Shown here piece after piece: positions 1 to 7,194 of a stretch of 12,395 bases of DNA. The notes below the pieces were generated by a model. It saw nothing but the letters and a program-made list of their open reading frames with translations. It did no database searches and was not told the DNA's origin. The translations under genes were made by a program, and so were the position numbers. The number at the start of each line of letters is the position of its first letter. Position 1 is the first letter of the stretch. Source of the stretch: Candidatus Avipropionibacterium avicola (GTDB lineage: Bacteria; Actinomycetota; Actinomycetes; Propionibacteriales; Propionibacteriaceae); the NCBI GenBank assembly GCA_018715445.1, contig DVLP01000228.1:1-12395 (forward strand), in the 5' to 3' direction.

Positions 1-723
1 GACCGGGATCCGTTCCTCGGTGAGGCGCTTGATCGCCGGCACCAGACCGACGGTGGACACCGTGATCCCGCGGGCACTCATGGCGAACCCGTCCGGGCTG
101 GGAGCCACCATGGTCCGTACGGCTTCGAGCACCGCCTTGTAGTTGGCCAGCGGCTCGCCCATGCCCATGAAGACCACGTTGTTGACCCGGCGATCCCCCT
201 CGGCAGCCCGGCGGCGCATCCCGTCGGCGACCTGGCACAGGATCTCCGCGGTGCTCATGTTGCGCTGCAGCCCACCCTGACCGGTGGCACAGAACGGGCA
301 GGCCATGCCACACCCGGCCTGCGAGGAGACGCACATCGTCGTCCGGTTCGGATAGGTCATCAGGACGCTCTCGACCAGGGCGCCGTCGTGCAGGCGCCAC
401 AGCGTCTTGACGGTGTCGCCGTCGTCGCAGGTCAGGTCACGGACCCGGTCCAGCAGGGGCGGGAAGAACTGCTCGGCCAGCTCGCCGCGCAGGCTGGACG
501 GCAGGTCGGTCCACTGCTGCGGGTCGTGCTCGTGGCGGGCGAAGAACTGGGTCGACAGCTGTCGGGCGCGGAACTTCGGCAGGCCGGCCCGCTGCACCGC
601 CTCGATCCTGGCCTCGGGATCGAGGTCGGCCCAGTGGGTCGGTGGCTTGCCACGCCGCGGCGCCTCGAAGACCAGGGGCAACTGCTTGCCCGGTTCACTC
701 AGTGGTGGACGGGATTCGGACAT
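1..723 (-). CDS. rlmN: 23S rRNA (adenine2503-C2)/tRNA methyltransferase RlmN, 3' part missing
   Basis: A radical-SAM dual-specificity methyltransferase that methylates C2 of 23S rRNA A2503 and of A37 in some tRNAs. The reverse strand reads openly for 241 codons from ATG at 723 to the window edge, so the C-terminal third, including the second catalytic cysteine, lies outside. The radical-SAM cluster motif is visible as CGMACPFC (C138, C142, C145), preceded by CVSSQAGC. The SAM-binding motif [10 protein letters not shown] lies near residues 186-195. The N-terminal helical region (about residues 30-95) has the family's KFRARQL-type segment. The start is fixed by a GGGAGG ribosome site 5 nt upstream, inside the end of cdsA. 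One base separates the cdsA stop from this ATG, so the two are almost certainly cotranscribed and translationally coupled. Identification is secure; only completeness is unknown. Confidence 0.96.
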   Translation of the reverse strand, partial: MSESRPPLSEPGKQLPLVFEAPRRGKPPTHWADLDPEARIEAVQRAGLPKFRARQLSTQFFARHEHDPQQWTDLPSSLRGELAEQFFPPLLDRVRDLTCDDGDTVKTLWRLHDGALVESVLMTYPNRTTMCVSSQAGCGMACPFCATGQGGLQRNMSTAEILCQVADGMRRRAAEGDRRVNNVVFMGMGEPLANYKAVLEAVRTMVAPSPDGFAMSARGITVSTVGLVPAIKRLTEERIPV

Positions 724-724
724 C

Positions 725-1606
725 TCAGCCTCCCGGGACGAGCAGGTACATGACCAGCCAGGCGGCCGGTGCGGCGAGCAGCAGGGAGTCGATGCGGTCC
801 ATCACACCGCCGTGGCCGGGGATGAACGAGCTCATGTCCTTGATGCCGATGTCGCGCTTGACCAGCGATTCGACCAAGTCGCCGCAGGTGCCGACCCCGA
901 CCATCACCAGGGCGAGCACCGGGCCGACCCAGAAGTCGACCCGCAGCACCAGGATGCACAGCGTCGTCGACACCGCGACAGAGAACAGGATCGAGCCGAC
1001 GAAGCCCTCCCACGACTTCTTGGGGCTGATCACCGGAGCCATCGGATGGCGGCCGAACAGCACGCCGGCGACATAGCCCCCGATGTCGGAGAAGACCACG
1101 GCCGCGATGAACACCACGACCCGTCCGACCCCGTTGTCGCCGGCCAGCATCAGCGCGACGAAGGAACCCAGCAGCGGGACGTAGCCGATGATGAACAGGC
1201 TGCCGCTCGCGTCGCGGACGAACCCGTCCGGACCGGAGCGCATCCGCCACACCAGCGCGGCGATCACCGTCAACGCCAGGGTCGACAACATGATCGTGGT
1301 GCTCGACGTCGAGGCCAGCAGGGGTTGCTTGGCCGCGAGGTAGGAGACGCAGATGATCGCGACCGTGCCGACACAGATCGGCACGATCGCGGTCCGGATC
1401 CCGAGCCGGGCCAGGGCCTGGTGCAGCTCGACCGCGCCGAGGGTCAGACCGAGCGCCACCAGGATCACGAAGCCCCAGTGGAAGAAGGCGAGGGTGAGCA
1501 CCACCACGGCGCCCAGTCCGACGCCGACGCCGATGGCTGCGGGCAGGTCACGACCCGCCCGCCCGTAGTCGGGTGGCGCGTCGGGACCGGCGGTGGAGTC
1601 GGGCAT
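725..1606 (-). CDS. cdsA: Phosphatidate cytidylyltransferase (CDP-diacylglycerol synthase)
   Basis: An integral membrane enzyme that makes CDP-diacylglycerol from CTP and phosphatidic acid, the branch point for phosphatidylinositol, phosphatidylglycerol and cardiolipin. The 293-aa protein has a short hydrophilic N-terminus (about residues 1-20) followed by roughly eight hydrophobic segments. The family signature is intact near the C-terminus: [10 protein letters not shown] (about 172-181), SPKKSWEG (194-201), then [11 protein letters not shown] and [12 protein letters not shown] up to about residue 275, which carry the metal-binding and catalytic acidic residues. The ATG shares one base with the frr stop (TGATG), with a GAGG site inside frr just upstream, which supports translational coupling. 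Its place between frr and rlmN is common in bacteria. Confidence 0.97.
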   Translation of the reverse strand: MPDSTAGPDAPPDYGRAGRDLPAAIGVGVGLGAVVVLTLAFFHWGFVILVALGLTLGAVELHQALARLGIRTAIVPICVGTVAIICVSYLAAKQPLLASTSSTTIMLSTLALTVIAALVWRMRSGPDGFVRDASGSLFIIGYVPLLGSFVALMLAGDNGVGRVVVFIAAVVFSDIGGYVAGVLFGRHPMAPVISPKKSWEGFVGSILFSVAVSTTLCILVLRVDFWVGPVLALVMVGVGTCGDLVESLVKRDIGIKDMSSFIPGHGGVMDRIDSLLLAAPAAWLVMYLLVPGG

Positions 1607-2163
1607 CAGACCTCGAGGAGCTCGGCTTCCTTGCCCTTGAGGAGTTCGTCGACCTGGTCGGTGTACTTGCGGGTGAGCGTGTCGAGCGACTTCTCGGCCC
1701 GGGCTCCCTCGTCCTCGCCGACCTCGGAGTCCTTGACCAACTTGTCGATGGCGTCCTTGGCGTGGCGGCGCGCGTTGCGGATCGAGATCCGGGCCTCCTC
1801 GGCCTTGGTGCGGGCCAGCTTGATGTACTCCTTGCGCCGCTCCTCGGTGAGCTCGGGCAGCACGATGCGCACCAGGTTGCCGTCGTTGGCCGGGTTGACG
1901 CCCAGGTCGGAGTCACGCACGGCCTTCTCGATGGCGTTGATCGAGCCCTTGTCGAACGGGGTGATCACGACCATCCGGGCCTCGGGGACCTGGACCGTGG
2001 CGAGCTGCATGATCGGGGTCTGGGCTCCGTAGTACTCGGCGGTGATCTTGGCGAACATCGCCGGGTGGGCCCGGCCGGTGCGGATCGCGGCGAACTCCTC
2101 CTTGGCGAAGTCCACGGAGTCGTCCATCTTGAGTTCGGCCTCGTCCATGATGTCGGAGATCAC
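1606..2163 (-). CDS. frr: Ribosome recycling factor
   Basis: RRF works with EF-G to split post-termination ribosomes. The 185-aa length is standard for the family. The first part carries the conserved FAxIRTGRAHP segment (about residues 23-33) and the domain II region around YYGAQTPIMQLATV. The C-terminal helix has the typical LTEERRKEY, ARISIRNARRHAK and DELLKGKEAELLEV blocks. The start chosen is GTG at 2163, because AAAGGGA lies about 6 nt upstream; an in-frame ATG five codons later (2148) has no such site. The gene follows pyrH after 60 nt and runs into cdsA with a TGATG overlap. Confidence 0.97.
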   Translation of the reverse strand: MISDIMDEAELKMDDSVDFAKEEFAAIRTGRAHPAMFAKITAEYYGAQTPIMQLATVQVPEARMVVITPFDKGSINAIEKAVRDSDLGVNPANDGNLVRIVLPELTEERRKEYIKLARTKAEEARISIRNARRHAKDAIDKLVKDSEVGEDEGARAEKSLDTLTRKYTDQVDELLKGKEAELLEV

Positions 2164-2223
2164 GATTGTTCCCTTTCGTGGGTGATGGGGCGCTGGGTTG
2201 GCGGCGTCGTGCGGTGGCAGCGA

Positions 2224-2931
2224 TCAGGGGATGGTCGTCCCGATCTTCTCCCCCGACATGATCCGGGCGATGTTGCCGTGGTCGTCGAGGTTGAAGAAGA
2301 CGAGCTTGAGGTGGTTGTCACGGGCCAGGCTGACCGCCGTGGCGTCGGCCACCTTGAGGCCACGGGAGAGGAACTCGTCGTAGCTCAGGTGGTCGAAGAG
2401 GGTGGCGTCGTCGTACTTGTTGGGGTCCTTGTCGAAGACGCCGTCGGCGCCCTGCTTGGCGATCAGCAGGACCTCGGCGCCGATCTCGAGCGCACGCTGG
2501 GCGGCGACGGTGTCGGTGGAGAAGTAGGGCATCCCCGAGCCGGCCCCGAAGATCACGACCCGACCCTTCTCCAGGTGGCGCTCGGCCCGACGCGGGATGT
2601 ACGACTCGGCGACCTGGCCCATCGTGATGGCGGTCTGCACGCGGGTGTCGACCCCGGCCTTCTCCAGGTAGTCCTGCAGGGCCAGGCAGTTCATCACGGT
2701 GCCCAACATGCCCATGTAGTCGGCCCGGTCACGCTCCATCCCGCGCTGCTGCAGCTCGGCACCGCGGAAGAAGTTGCCACCACCGACCACGATCGCGATC
2801 TGCACCCCGGACCGGGCGACTCCGGCGATCTCCTTCGCGATGCTGGCGACCACGTCCGGGTCGACGCCGATGCTGCCGCCTCCGAAGGCCTCACCGGACA
2901 GTTTCAGCAGAACTCGGCGATAGGCAGGCAT
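2224..2931 (-). CDS. pyrH: Uridylate (UMP) kinase
   Basis: Cytosolic amino-acid-kinase-fold enzyme that phosphorylates UMP to UDP with ATP in pyrimidine nucleotide synthesis. The 235-aa product has the N-terminal [10 protein letters not shown] lysine loop (residues 6-15), the [13 protein letters not shown]-site glycine loop (48-57), [12 protein letters not shown] (74-85), [13 protein letters not shown] (129-141) and the nucleotide-binding [12 protein letters not shown] block (159-170). The start at ATG 2931 is preferred over an upstream in-frame extension to 3258. That extension would run under the divergent hydrolase gene and lacks family sequence, while GAGGAG lies 6 nt upstream of 2931. 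It is the first gene of the pyrH-frr-cdsA-rlmN run. A TAGAGT box (plus coordinates 2967-2972) could be its -10, with no convincing -35. Confidence 0.97.
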   Translation of the reverse strand: MPAYRRVLLKLSGEAFGGGSIGVDPDVVASIAKEIAGVARSGVQIAIVVGGGNFFRGAELQQRGMERDRADYMGMLGTVMNCLALQDYLEKAGVDTRVQTAITMGQVAESYIPRRAERHLEKGRVVIFGAGSGMPYFSTDTVAAQRALEIGAEVLLIAKQGADGVFDKDPNKYDDATLFDHLSYDEFLSRGLKVADATAVSLARDNHLKLVFFNLDDHGNIARIMSGEKIGTTIP

Positions 2932-2966
2932 GGCAACTCCTCGGTCGGGCGTCGGGCGTCTCGCCA

Positions 2967-2972
2967 ACTCTA
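2967..2972 (-). promoter_or_regulatory. Possible -10 box for pyrH
   Basis: On the minus strand the 84-bp divergent gap reads TAGAGT here, about 35 nt before the pyrH ATG, leaving room for a short leader containing the GAGGAG site. It fits the actinobacterial TANNNT -10 form. No recognisable -35 lies 16-19 nt upstream, so this is a weak call. Confidence 0.35.
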
Positions 2973-3002
2973 CCGGTCGGACACGCCAGCGGCGCATCGA
3001 CG

Positions 3003-3008
3003 TACGGT
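3003..3008 (+). promoter_or_regulatory. Probable -10 box (TACGGT) of a leaderless transcript for the alpha/beta hydrolase
   Basis: TACGGT is followed by exactly 7 nt and then the hydrolase ATG at 3016, which would put the transcription start at or within a base of the start codon. No Shine-Dalgarno sequence precedes the ATG. The upstream CGGACA (2978-2983) could be a poor -35 at 19-nt spacing. Two other plus-strand genes in this window have the same TANNNT-N7-ATG layout. Confidence 0.5.
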
Positions 3009-3015
3009 CAGGCCC

Positions 3016-3918
3016 ATGAACGCCACCGCACAGGCCACCGCCCGCGACCGTCTGGAGCAGGTCATGGGCCCGTTCCCGTTGCCGACCGGTCACCGGGAGG
3101 CACCACCGTACGAGCTCGGCGAGCAGGTCAGCGCCGACGACCACGTCCGTACCGAGATCCGGTACGCCCACCCCGACGGCAGCCAGGTCGCGGGCTACCT
3201 GCTCCGTCCGAACGGCCCGGCACCGGAAGGTGGCTGGCCGGCTGCCCTCGCCCTGCACGGCACGCAGTTGGAGCTGGGCTCACGCACTGTGGTCGGGCTG
3301 GGCGGCAAGGCGCACCGTGACTACGCGCTGCGCCTGGTGGCCGACGGCTGGGCCGTGCTCGCCCCGCACTACCCGACGATGGGTGGCTACGACCCGGGCT
3401 TCGACGGTTATCGCAGCGGCACGATGAAGGCGATCACCGACAATGTCGTCGGGCTCGACCTGTTGCTGTCACTGCCCGAGGTCAACGGCTCGGCCGCGCT
3501 GGCGATGGGCCACTCGCTGGGTGGGCACAACAGCCTCTACACCGCCTGCTTCGACCCGCGGATCCGGGCCGTGGTGACCAGCTGCGGGTTCGACTCCTTC
3601 CAGGACTACCAGGGCGGCGACCTGACCGGATGGCTGCAGCAGCGCTACATGCCGCACCTGGCTGACCAGGATCCGCCGGCGTTCGACTTCGACGACGTGT
3701 TGACCGTGCTGGCCGACCGCGCGGTCCACGTCACCGCACCGCTGCACGACGACAACTTCTCCTGGCGCAGCGTGGACCGGCTGGTGGTCGCCACCGAGGA
3801 CGCCCGGCAGCGCGCGGGCGGGCGGATCGTGGTGCGCCACCCGGACTGCGCCCACGACTTCCCCCTGGAGCTGCAGGCCGAGGCGATCGCGTTCGCGCGA
3901 GAAGCCCTGTCCGGCTGA
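3016..3918 (+). CDS. Alpha/beta hydrolase (dienelactone-hydrolase-like family)
   Basis: A 300-aa single-domain alpha/beta hydrolase with no signal peptide, so probably cytoplasmic. The oxyanion region AALALHGTQ lies at 76-84 and the nucleophile elbow GHSLGGH at 165-171, giving Ser167 as nucleophile. [10 protein letters not shown] near the end supplies His280. The acid is probably Asp245 or Asp246 in [10 protein letters not shown], where the typical HGxxD loop is altered. The substrate cannot be told from sequence; ester or peptide-like bonds are both possible in this superfamily. The reading frame is open far upstream (to 1573), but that part is antisense to pyrH and frr; the family sequence begins at ATG 3016. 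The gene stands alone, divergent from pyrH and convergent with tsf, and interrupts the tsf-pyrH order. Confidence 0.85.
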   Translation: MNATAQATARDRLEQVMGPFPLPTGHREAPPYELGEQVSADDHVRTEIRYAHPDGSQVAGYLLRPNGPAPEGGWPAALALHGTQLELGSRTVVGLGGKAHRDYALRLVADGWAVLAPHYPTMGGYDPGFDGYRSGTMKAITDNVVGLDLLLSLPEVNGSAALAMGHSLGGHNSLYTACFDPRIRAVVTSCGFDSFQDYQGGDLTGWLQQRYMPHLADQDPPAFDFDDVLTVLADRAVHVTAPLHDDNFSWRSVDRLVVATEDARQRAGGRIVVRHPDCAHDFPLELQAEAIAFAREALSG

Positions 3919-3942
3919 GGAGCAAGTGCTCCGGACATGACA

Positions 3943-3976
3943 ACGGGCGCCACAGGATCACTCCTGTGGCGCCCGT
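3943..3976. terminator. Bidirectional intrinsic terminator-like hairpin between the hydrolase gene and tsf
   Basis: A perfect 15-bp inverted repeat (arms 3943-3957 and 3962-3976, ACGGGCGCCACAGGA and its complement) with a 4-nt loop TCAC. It lies 24 nt after the hydrolase stop and 21 nt after the tsf stop on the other strand. The T tracts are weak on both sides (TCTGTGT on plus, GTTGTC on minus), as is common in high-GC actinobacteria. Its position in a convergent gap supports termination for both genes. Confidence 0.85.
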
Positions 3977-3997
3977 CTGTGTCAGGGCGGGCTGTGA

Positions 3998-4810
3998 TCA
4001 GCCGGCGGCCTCGAAGCGGACGAACCGGGTGACGGTGACCCCGGCGGCGGCGAGCTGCTTGCCGACGGTGGTCTTGTTGTCGGTCACCGACGGCTGGTCC
4101 AGCAGGCAGACATCCTTGAAGAACCCGTTCAGGCGTCCCTCGATGATCTTCGGCAGGGCGGCCTCCGGCTTGCCCTCCTCCTTGGCCGTGGCCTCGGCGA
4201 TGCGACGCTCGTTCTCGACCGTCTCGGCCGGGACCTCGTCACGGTTGAGGTACTGCGGGCGCATGGCGGCGACCTGCATGGCCGCGGCCTTGGCAGCGCC
4301 CTCGTCGTCACCCTCGTACTCGACGAGCACGCCGACCTGCGGCGGCAGGTCGGAGGCGCGGCGGTGGAGGTAGACCACGGTGGTGCCGTCGAAGTGGGCG
4401 GCCTTGGCGACCTCGAGTTTCTCGCCGATCTTGGCGGCGAGTGCGCTCACGGCCTCGCCGACGGTGCCGTTGTCCAGAGCGGCGGCGTTGACGGCGTCGA
4501 CGTCAGCGGCCTTGGCCGCGTCAGCGGCCTGGACGATGCGGTCAGCCAGCGCGATGAACTCGTCGTTCTTGGCGACGAAGTCGGTCTCGGCGCCGAGCTG
4601 GATCAGCGAGCCCCCGGCGGAGGCGACCAGACCATTGCTGGCGTCCCGCTCGGCCCCGCGCTTGGCGGCCTTGGCCTGGCCGGACACCCGCAGGATCTCC
4701 ACGGCCTTGTCCACATCGCCGTCGGCCTCGGTGAGGGCCTTCTTGGCGTCCATCATCCCGGCGCCGGTGGCGTCGCGGAGCTTCTTCACGTCTGCAGCGG
4801 TGATCGCCAT
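3998..4810 (-). CDS. tsf: Translation elongation factor Ts
   Basis: EF-Ts is the guanine nucleotide exchange factor that regenerates EF-Tu-GTP. The 270-aa length is normal for actinobacteria. The N-terminal UBA-like domain (1-40) carries the signature [16 protein letters not shown] (11-26). The core begins with [13 protein letters not shown] (73-85), whose TDFVAKN motif is what contacts EF-Tu. The C-terminal part has the [11 protein letters not shown] and [16 protein letters not shown] blocks. The start at ATG 4810 has AGAGGAAG about 8 nt upstream. It follows rpsB after only 33 nt and shares its transcript. A strong hairpin follows its stop. Confidence 0.97.
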   Translation of the reverse strand: MAITAADVKKLRDATGAGMMDAKKALTEADGDVDKAVEILRVSGQAKAAKRGAERDASNGLVASAGGSLIQLGAETDFVAKNDEFIALADRIVQAADAAKAADVDAVNAAALDNGTVGEAVSALAAKIGEKLEVAKAAHFDGTTVVYLHRRASDLPPQVGVLVEYEGDDEGAAKAAAMQVAAMRPQYLNRDEVPAETVENERRIAEATAKEEGKPEAALPKIIEGRLNGFFKDVCLLDQPSVTDNKTTVGKQLAAAGVTVTRFVRFEAAG

Positions 4811-4843
4811 GTGTGCAGCTTCCTCTTCTCGTACGGGGTGGTC

Positions 4844-5761
4844 TCAGTTGCCGGCGTCAGCGGCCGGTGCGTCGGCGGCGGGCGCCTCAGCAGCGGGAGC
4901 CTCAGCGGCGGGAGCCTCAGCGGCAGGGGCCTCGGCAGCAGGAGCCTCAGCAGCAGGAGCGTCGGCGGCGGGGGCCTCGGCCTTGTCGGCAGCAGCCTTG
5001 TCGTCACCGGCGAGCAGCTCGCGCTCCCAGTCAGGCATCGGCTCGGCCTCCTCACCGGTGGCCTCACCACCGGAGCGGACCAGCAGGCCGTCGGCGACGG
5101 CGTCGGCGATCACCCGGGTGAGCAGCGCGACCGAGCGGATCGCGTCGTCGTTGCCGGGGATGGCGAAGTCGACCTCGTCGGGGTCGCAGTTGGTGTCGAG
5201 GATGCCGATGATCGGGATCCGCAGCTTGCGGGCCTCGTCGACGGCGAGGTGCTCCTTCTTGGTGTCGACGATCCAGACCGCAGCCGGCACGCGACCCATG
5301 TCGCGGATACCGCCGAGGGCTTTCTCCAGCTTGTCCTTCTCACGGCGCAGGCCGAGCAGCTCCTTCTTGGTGCGACCGGATCCGGCCACATCGTCGAAGT
5401 CCATGCTCTCCAGCTCCTTGAGGCGCTGGGTGCGCTTGGAGATGGTGTTGAAGTTGGTCAGCATGCCGCCGAGCCAACGGTGGTTCACGTAGGGCATCCC
5501 GACGCGCAGGGCCTGCTCGGCGATGGCCTCCTGGGCCTGCTTCTTGGTGCCGACGAAGAGCACCTGGCCGCCGCGGGCGACGGTGTCCTTGATGAACGCG
5601 TAGGCGCGATCGATGTAGGACAGCGACTGCTGCAGGTCGATGATGTAGATGCCATTGCGCTCGGTGAAGATGAAGCGCTTCATCTTGGGGTTCCAGCGAC
5701 GGGTCTGGTGCCCGAAGTGGACGCCGCTCTCCAGGAGCTGGCGAGTGGTGACGACGGCCAT
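4844..5761 (-). CDS. rpsB: 30S ribosomal protein S2
   Basis: S2 of the small ribosomal subunit, 305 aa. The conserved body covers about residues 1-235: [19 protein letters not shown] (9-27), [12 protein letters not shown] (69-80), [12 protein letters not shown] (93-104), [16 protein letters not shown] (162-177), ILDTNCDPD (187-195) and [10 protein letters not shown] (201-210). Residues from about 257 to 305 form a low-complexity Ala/Pro/acidic tail of [10 protein letters not shown] units, encoded by a 15-bp DNA repeat. The start at ATG 5761 is chosen over a longer frame (to 6331) because of the AAGGAAGGA site about 8 nt upstream and because S2 homology begins there. It is the first gene of rpsB-tsf, transcribed from the intergenic region it shares with the M23 gene. 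Confidence 0.98.
   Translation of the reverse strand: MAVVTTRQLLESGVHFGHQTRRWNPKMKRFIFTERNGIYIIDLQQSLSYIDRAYAFIKDTVARGGQVLFVGTKKQAQEAIAEQALRVGMPYVNHRWLGGMLTNFNTISKRTQRLKELESMDFDDVAGSGRTKKELLGLRREKDKLEKALGGIRDMGRVPAAVWIVDTKKEHLAVDEARKLRIPIIGILDTNCDPDEVDFAIPGNDDAIRSVALLTRVIADAVADGLLVRSGGEATGEEAEPMPDWERELLAGDDKAAADKAEAPAADAPAAEAPAAEAPAAEAPAAEAPAAEAPAADAPAADAGN
4856..4975 (-). repeat. Eight 15-bp tandem units encoding the S2 C-terminal tail
   Basis: Eight consecutive in-frame 15-nt units encode APAAD, five APAAE, then two APAAD. The units differ slightly from one another at the DNA level, so the array is old enough to have drifted but could still gain or lose whole units without changing frame. 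Confidence 0.9.
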
Positions 5762-5792
5762 GGCCGTATCCTTCCTTGGTCGACGCATGCTT

Positions 5793-5908
5793 GCGCCGCA
5801 CGGTTTTTCCGGTGACGAACCCTTCGTCACCGCCTGATGGAGGAGCACCCTCGTCACCTCTCCTTGCGGAGAGGACCGTGTCCGTTGATGCGCGCCGCCT
5901 GCGGCGCT
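5793..5908 (-). ncRNA. Structured rpsB 5' leader with alternative pairings
   Basis: Between the probable rpsB promoter and the start codon the minus strand holds three adjacent hairpins: 5907-5892 (7-bp GC stem), 5874-5857 (7-bp stem closed by a GCAA tetraloop) and 5832-5810 (10-bp perfect stem, 3-nt loop). Two arms have second partners. The arm 5907-5900 can pair over 8 bp with 5800-5793, just upstream of the ribosome site, and 5858-5851 can pair over 8 bp with 5818-5811. These long-range helices are nested. No U run follows the hairpins, so a plain terminator is unlikely. S2 autogenously represses rpsB-tsf in gamma-proteobacteria through a leader; a similar role here is inference. Confidence 0.5.
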
Positions 5909-5975
5909 GATCCCCCATGCGAAGTCGGTCCGGCCATCCCCACCGGCGGTGGGCACGACAAGAACCGCTGTCGGC

Positions 5976-6005
5976 ATCCTATCGGCTGGATGACGTGCGT
6001 TCCAA
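5976..6005 (-). promoter_or_regulatory. Probable rpsB-tsf promoter
   Basis: On the minus strand, TTGGAA (6005-6000) and TAGGAT (5981-5976) are separated by 18 nt, a good match to a housekeeping actinobacterial sigma-A type promoter. Transcription would start near 5969, giving a leader of about 205 nt before the rpsB ATG. Confidence 0.65.
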
Positions 6006-6034
6006 CTCGTTCGCGGGCGGTGCTGTGGGCCGAG

Positions 6035-6073
6035 TTGTCCACAGGCGGATCGCGCCCCGACGCTGTGTCCACA
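6035..6073. promoter_or_regulatory. Pair of DnaA-box-like sites
   Basis: TTGTCCACA at 6035-6043 is identical to the DnaA box preferred in high-GC actinobacteria such as Streptomyces. GTGTCCACA at 6065-6073 differs at one base. They are direct repeats exactly 30 bp apart, about three helical turns, just upstream of the rpsB -35 and before the M23 gene. A regulatory rather than origin role is the inference, because no cluster of boxes or dnaA/dnaN genes is present. Confidence 0.4.
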
Positions 6074-6092
6074 GATCCGTGATCGAGGCTGT

Positions 6093-6106
6093 GATCGGGT
6101 CCGATC
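6093..6106. repeat. Short inverted repeat upstream of the M23 gene
   Basis: GATCGG (6093-6098) and CCGATC (6101-6106) form a 6-bp inverted repeat with a 2-nt gap, 20 nt before the M23 start codon. It would cover the -35 area of a promoter firing near that start. It could be an operator or chance in GC-rich DNA. Confidence 0.25.
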
Positions 6107-6125
6107 GGCGCGCACAGTCGATGCC

Positions 6126-7154
6126 ATGGGACGAGTCGATGCCGTGGGGCGAGTCGTGGCCGCCGTGGTCCTGGGGCTGCTGAGTCTGGGGCTGCTGGTG
6201 CCTGCAGTGCCAGTGCCGCAGGCACGGGCGGCGCCGGTCGAGGTGGGATCGTCGGGCGTGTGGCCGTTGCCGGGCCCACGGCAGGTGCTGCGCGGCTTCG
6301 AGCCACCGACGACACCGTGGGGTGCGGGCAATCGCGGGCTGGACCTGGCCGGTGTCGCAGGGTCACCGGTCCGTGCGGTCGCCGAGGGGACGGTGAGCTT
6401 CGCCGGCCAGGTCGGTGGTCAACCGGTGGTGGTCGTCACCCACGGCGCGCTCCGTACCACCTACACCCCGGTGCGGGCCGAGGTCGCCGTCGGGGCCCGG
6501 GTCAGCGCCGGCGATCGGATCGGGCGACTGGAGGGCAGCCACTGCCCGGACCAGCCCTGCCTGCACCTGGGGTTGTTGGCCGGCGAGGACTACCTCGACC
6601 CGTCGGTGCTGTTCACCACGGCCACCACGGGCAGATCCGGTCGTGACGATCCGGTGCGGTTGTTGCCCGAGGACGTCGTCGACCAGGTGCGGCGACGGGC
6701 TGCCCAGCGTCGGTCATCAGGTGGATCGGTGCCGGGTTCGATTCGGGGTGGTGCCGGGGCGCACGGCTTCGTGCTGCCGGTGGTGGGCCCGATCAGTTCG
6801 GGCTTCGGGATGAGGACCCATCCGGTGACCGGGGTCCACAAGCTGCACGACGGCACTGACCTGGCGGCGAGCTGCGGGACGCCGGTGGTCGCCCCGGCCG
6901 ACGGTGTGGTGCGGACGGTGGATCACCATCCGGCGCTGGGCCTGCGGGTGGTGATCGACCACGGCGAGGCCGCGGGTCGACAGGTGCAGACCGGTCTCAA
7001 CCACCTGTCCGCCCAGGATGTGACGGTGGGCCAGCGCGTGGTGGCCGGGCAACTGGTCGGGGCGGTGGGCACCACCGGTTGGTCGACCGGGTGCCATCTG
7101 CACCTGATGGTCTGGCTGGACGGGCAGGTGGTCGACCCGATGACGTGGTTCTGA
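6126..7154 (+). CDS. Secreted tandem M23 peptidase-family protein
   Basis: A 342-aa exported protein that probably cleaves peptidoglycan peptides. A signal peptide covers residues 1-35, with a hydrophobic stretch from about 11-27 and a likely ARA/AP cleavage. It is followed by two M23-type beta-sheet domains. The C-terminal one (about 212-342) looks active: zinc ligands H241 and D245 in HDGTD, NHL around H293, and HLH at 324-326. The first domain (about 45-163) keeps the fold ([21 protein letters not shown]) but has N69 where the first zinc histidine should be and C145 in place of the first histidine of HxH. A basic linker (about 187-210) joins them. No clear ribosome site precedes ATG 6126. 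An M23 gene divergent from rpsB is also known in Mycobacterium tuberculosis (Rv2891). Confidence 0.85.
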   Translation: MGRVDAVGRVVAAVVLGLLSLGLLVPAVPVPQARAAPVEVGSSGVWPLPGPRQVLRGFEPPTTPWGAGNRGLDLAGVAGSPVRAVAEGTVSFAGQVGGQPVVVVTHGALRTTYTPVRAEVAVGARVSAGDRIGRLEGSHCPDQPCLHLGLLAGEDYLDPSVLFTTATTGRSGRDDPVRLLPEDVVDQVRRRAAQRRSSGGSVPGSIRGGAGAHGFVLPVVGPISSGFGMRTHPVTGVHKLHDGTDLAASCGTPVVAPADGVVRTVDHHPALGLRVVIDHGEAAGRQVQTGLNHLSAQDVTVGQRVVAGQLVGAVGTTGWSTGCHLHLMVWLDGQVVDPMTWF

Positions 7155-7194
7155 GAGCGAGTGCCGGGTCGTGGTGCCACTTCGTGGTTGCGGC

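Noticed and set aside
407..2032. 541-codon plus-strand frame opposite rlmN, cdsA and frr
   Set aside because: The opposite strand carries three unmistakable core genes in one operon; the frame is a by-product of high GC with few stops.
1573..3015. Very long plus-strand open frame running antisense to frr and pyrH into the hydrolase gene
   Set aside because: Its translation is Gly/Val/Asp/Leu-rich without family sequence, and it mirrors the codon pattern of two certain genes on the other strand; only the part from 3016 is real.
4856..4975. CRISPR-like or satellite array
   Set aside because: The short regular units lie in frame in rpsB and have no spacers; they encode a peptide repeat.
4364..5815. 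Long plus-strand frames opposite tsf and rpsB with Ser/Gly repeats
   Set aside because: The apparent repeats are the antisense of the S2 APAAE repeat tail; no promoter or ribosome site is present.
5810..5832. Intrinsic terminator in the rpsB leader
   Set aside because: The 10-bp hairpin is not followed by a U run on the rpsB strand, so it is treated as a leader structure.
6035..6073. Replication origin
   Set aside because: Only two DnaA-like boxes, no AT-rich unwinding region, and no dnaA, dnaN or rpmH nearby.
5762..6331. Upstream in-frame extension of rpsB
   Set aside because: It would cover the promoter and leader and part of the M23 gene; S2 homology and a strong ribosome site start at 5761.
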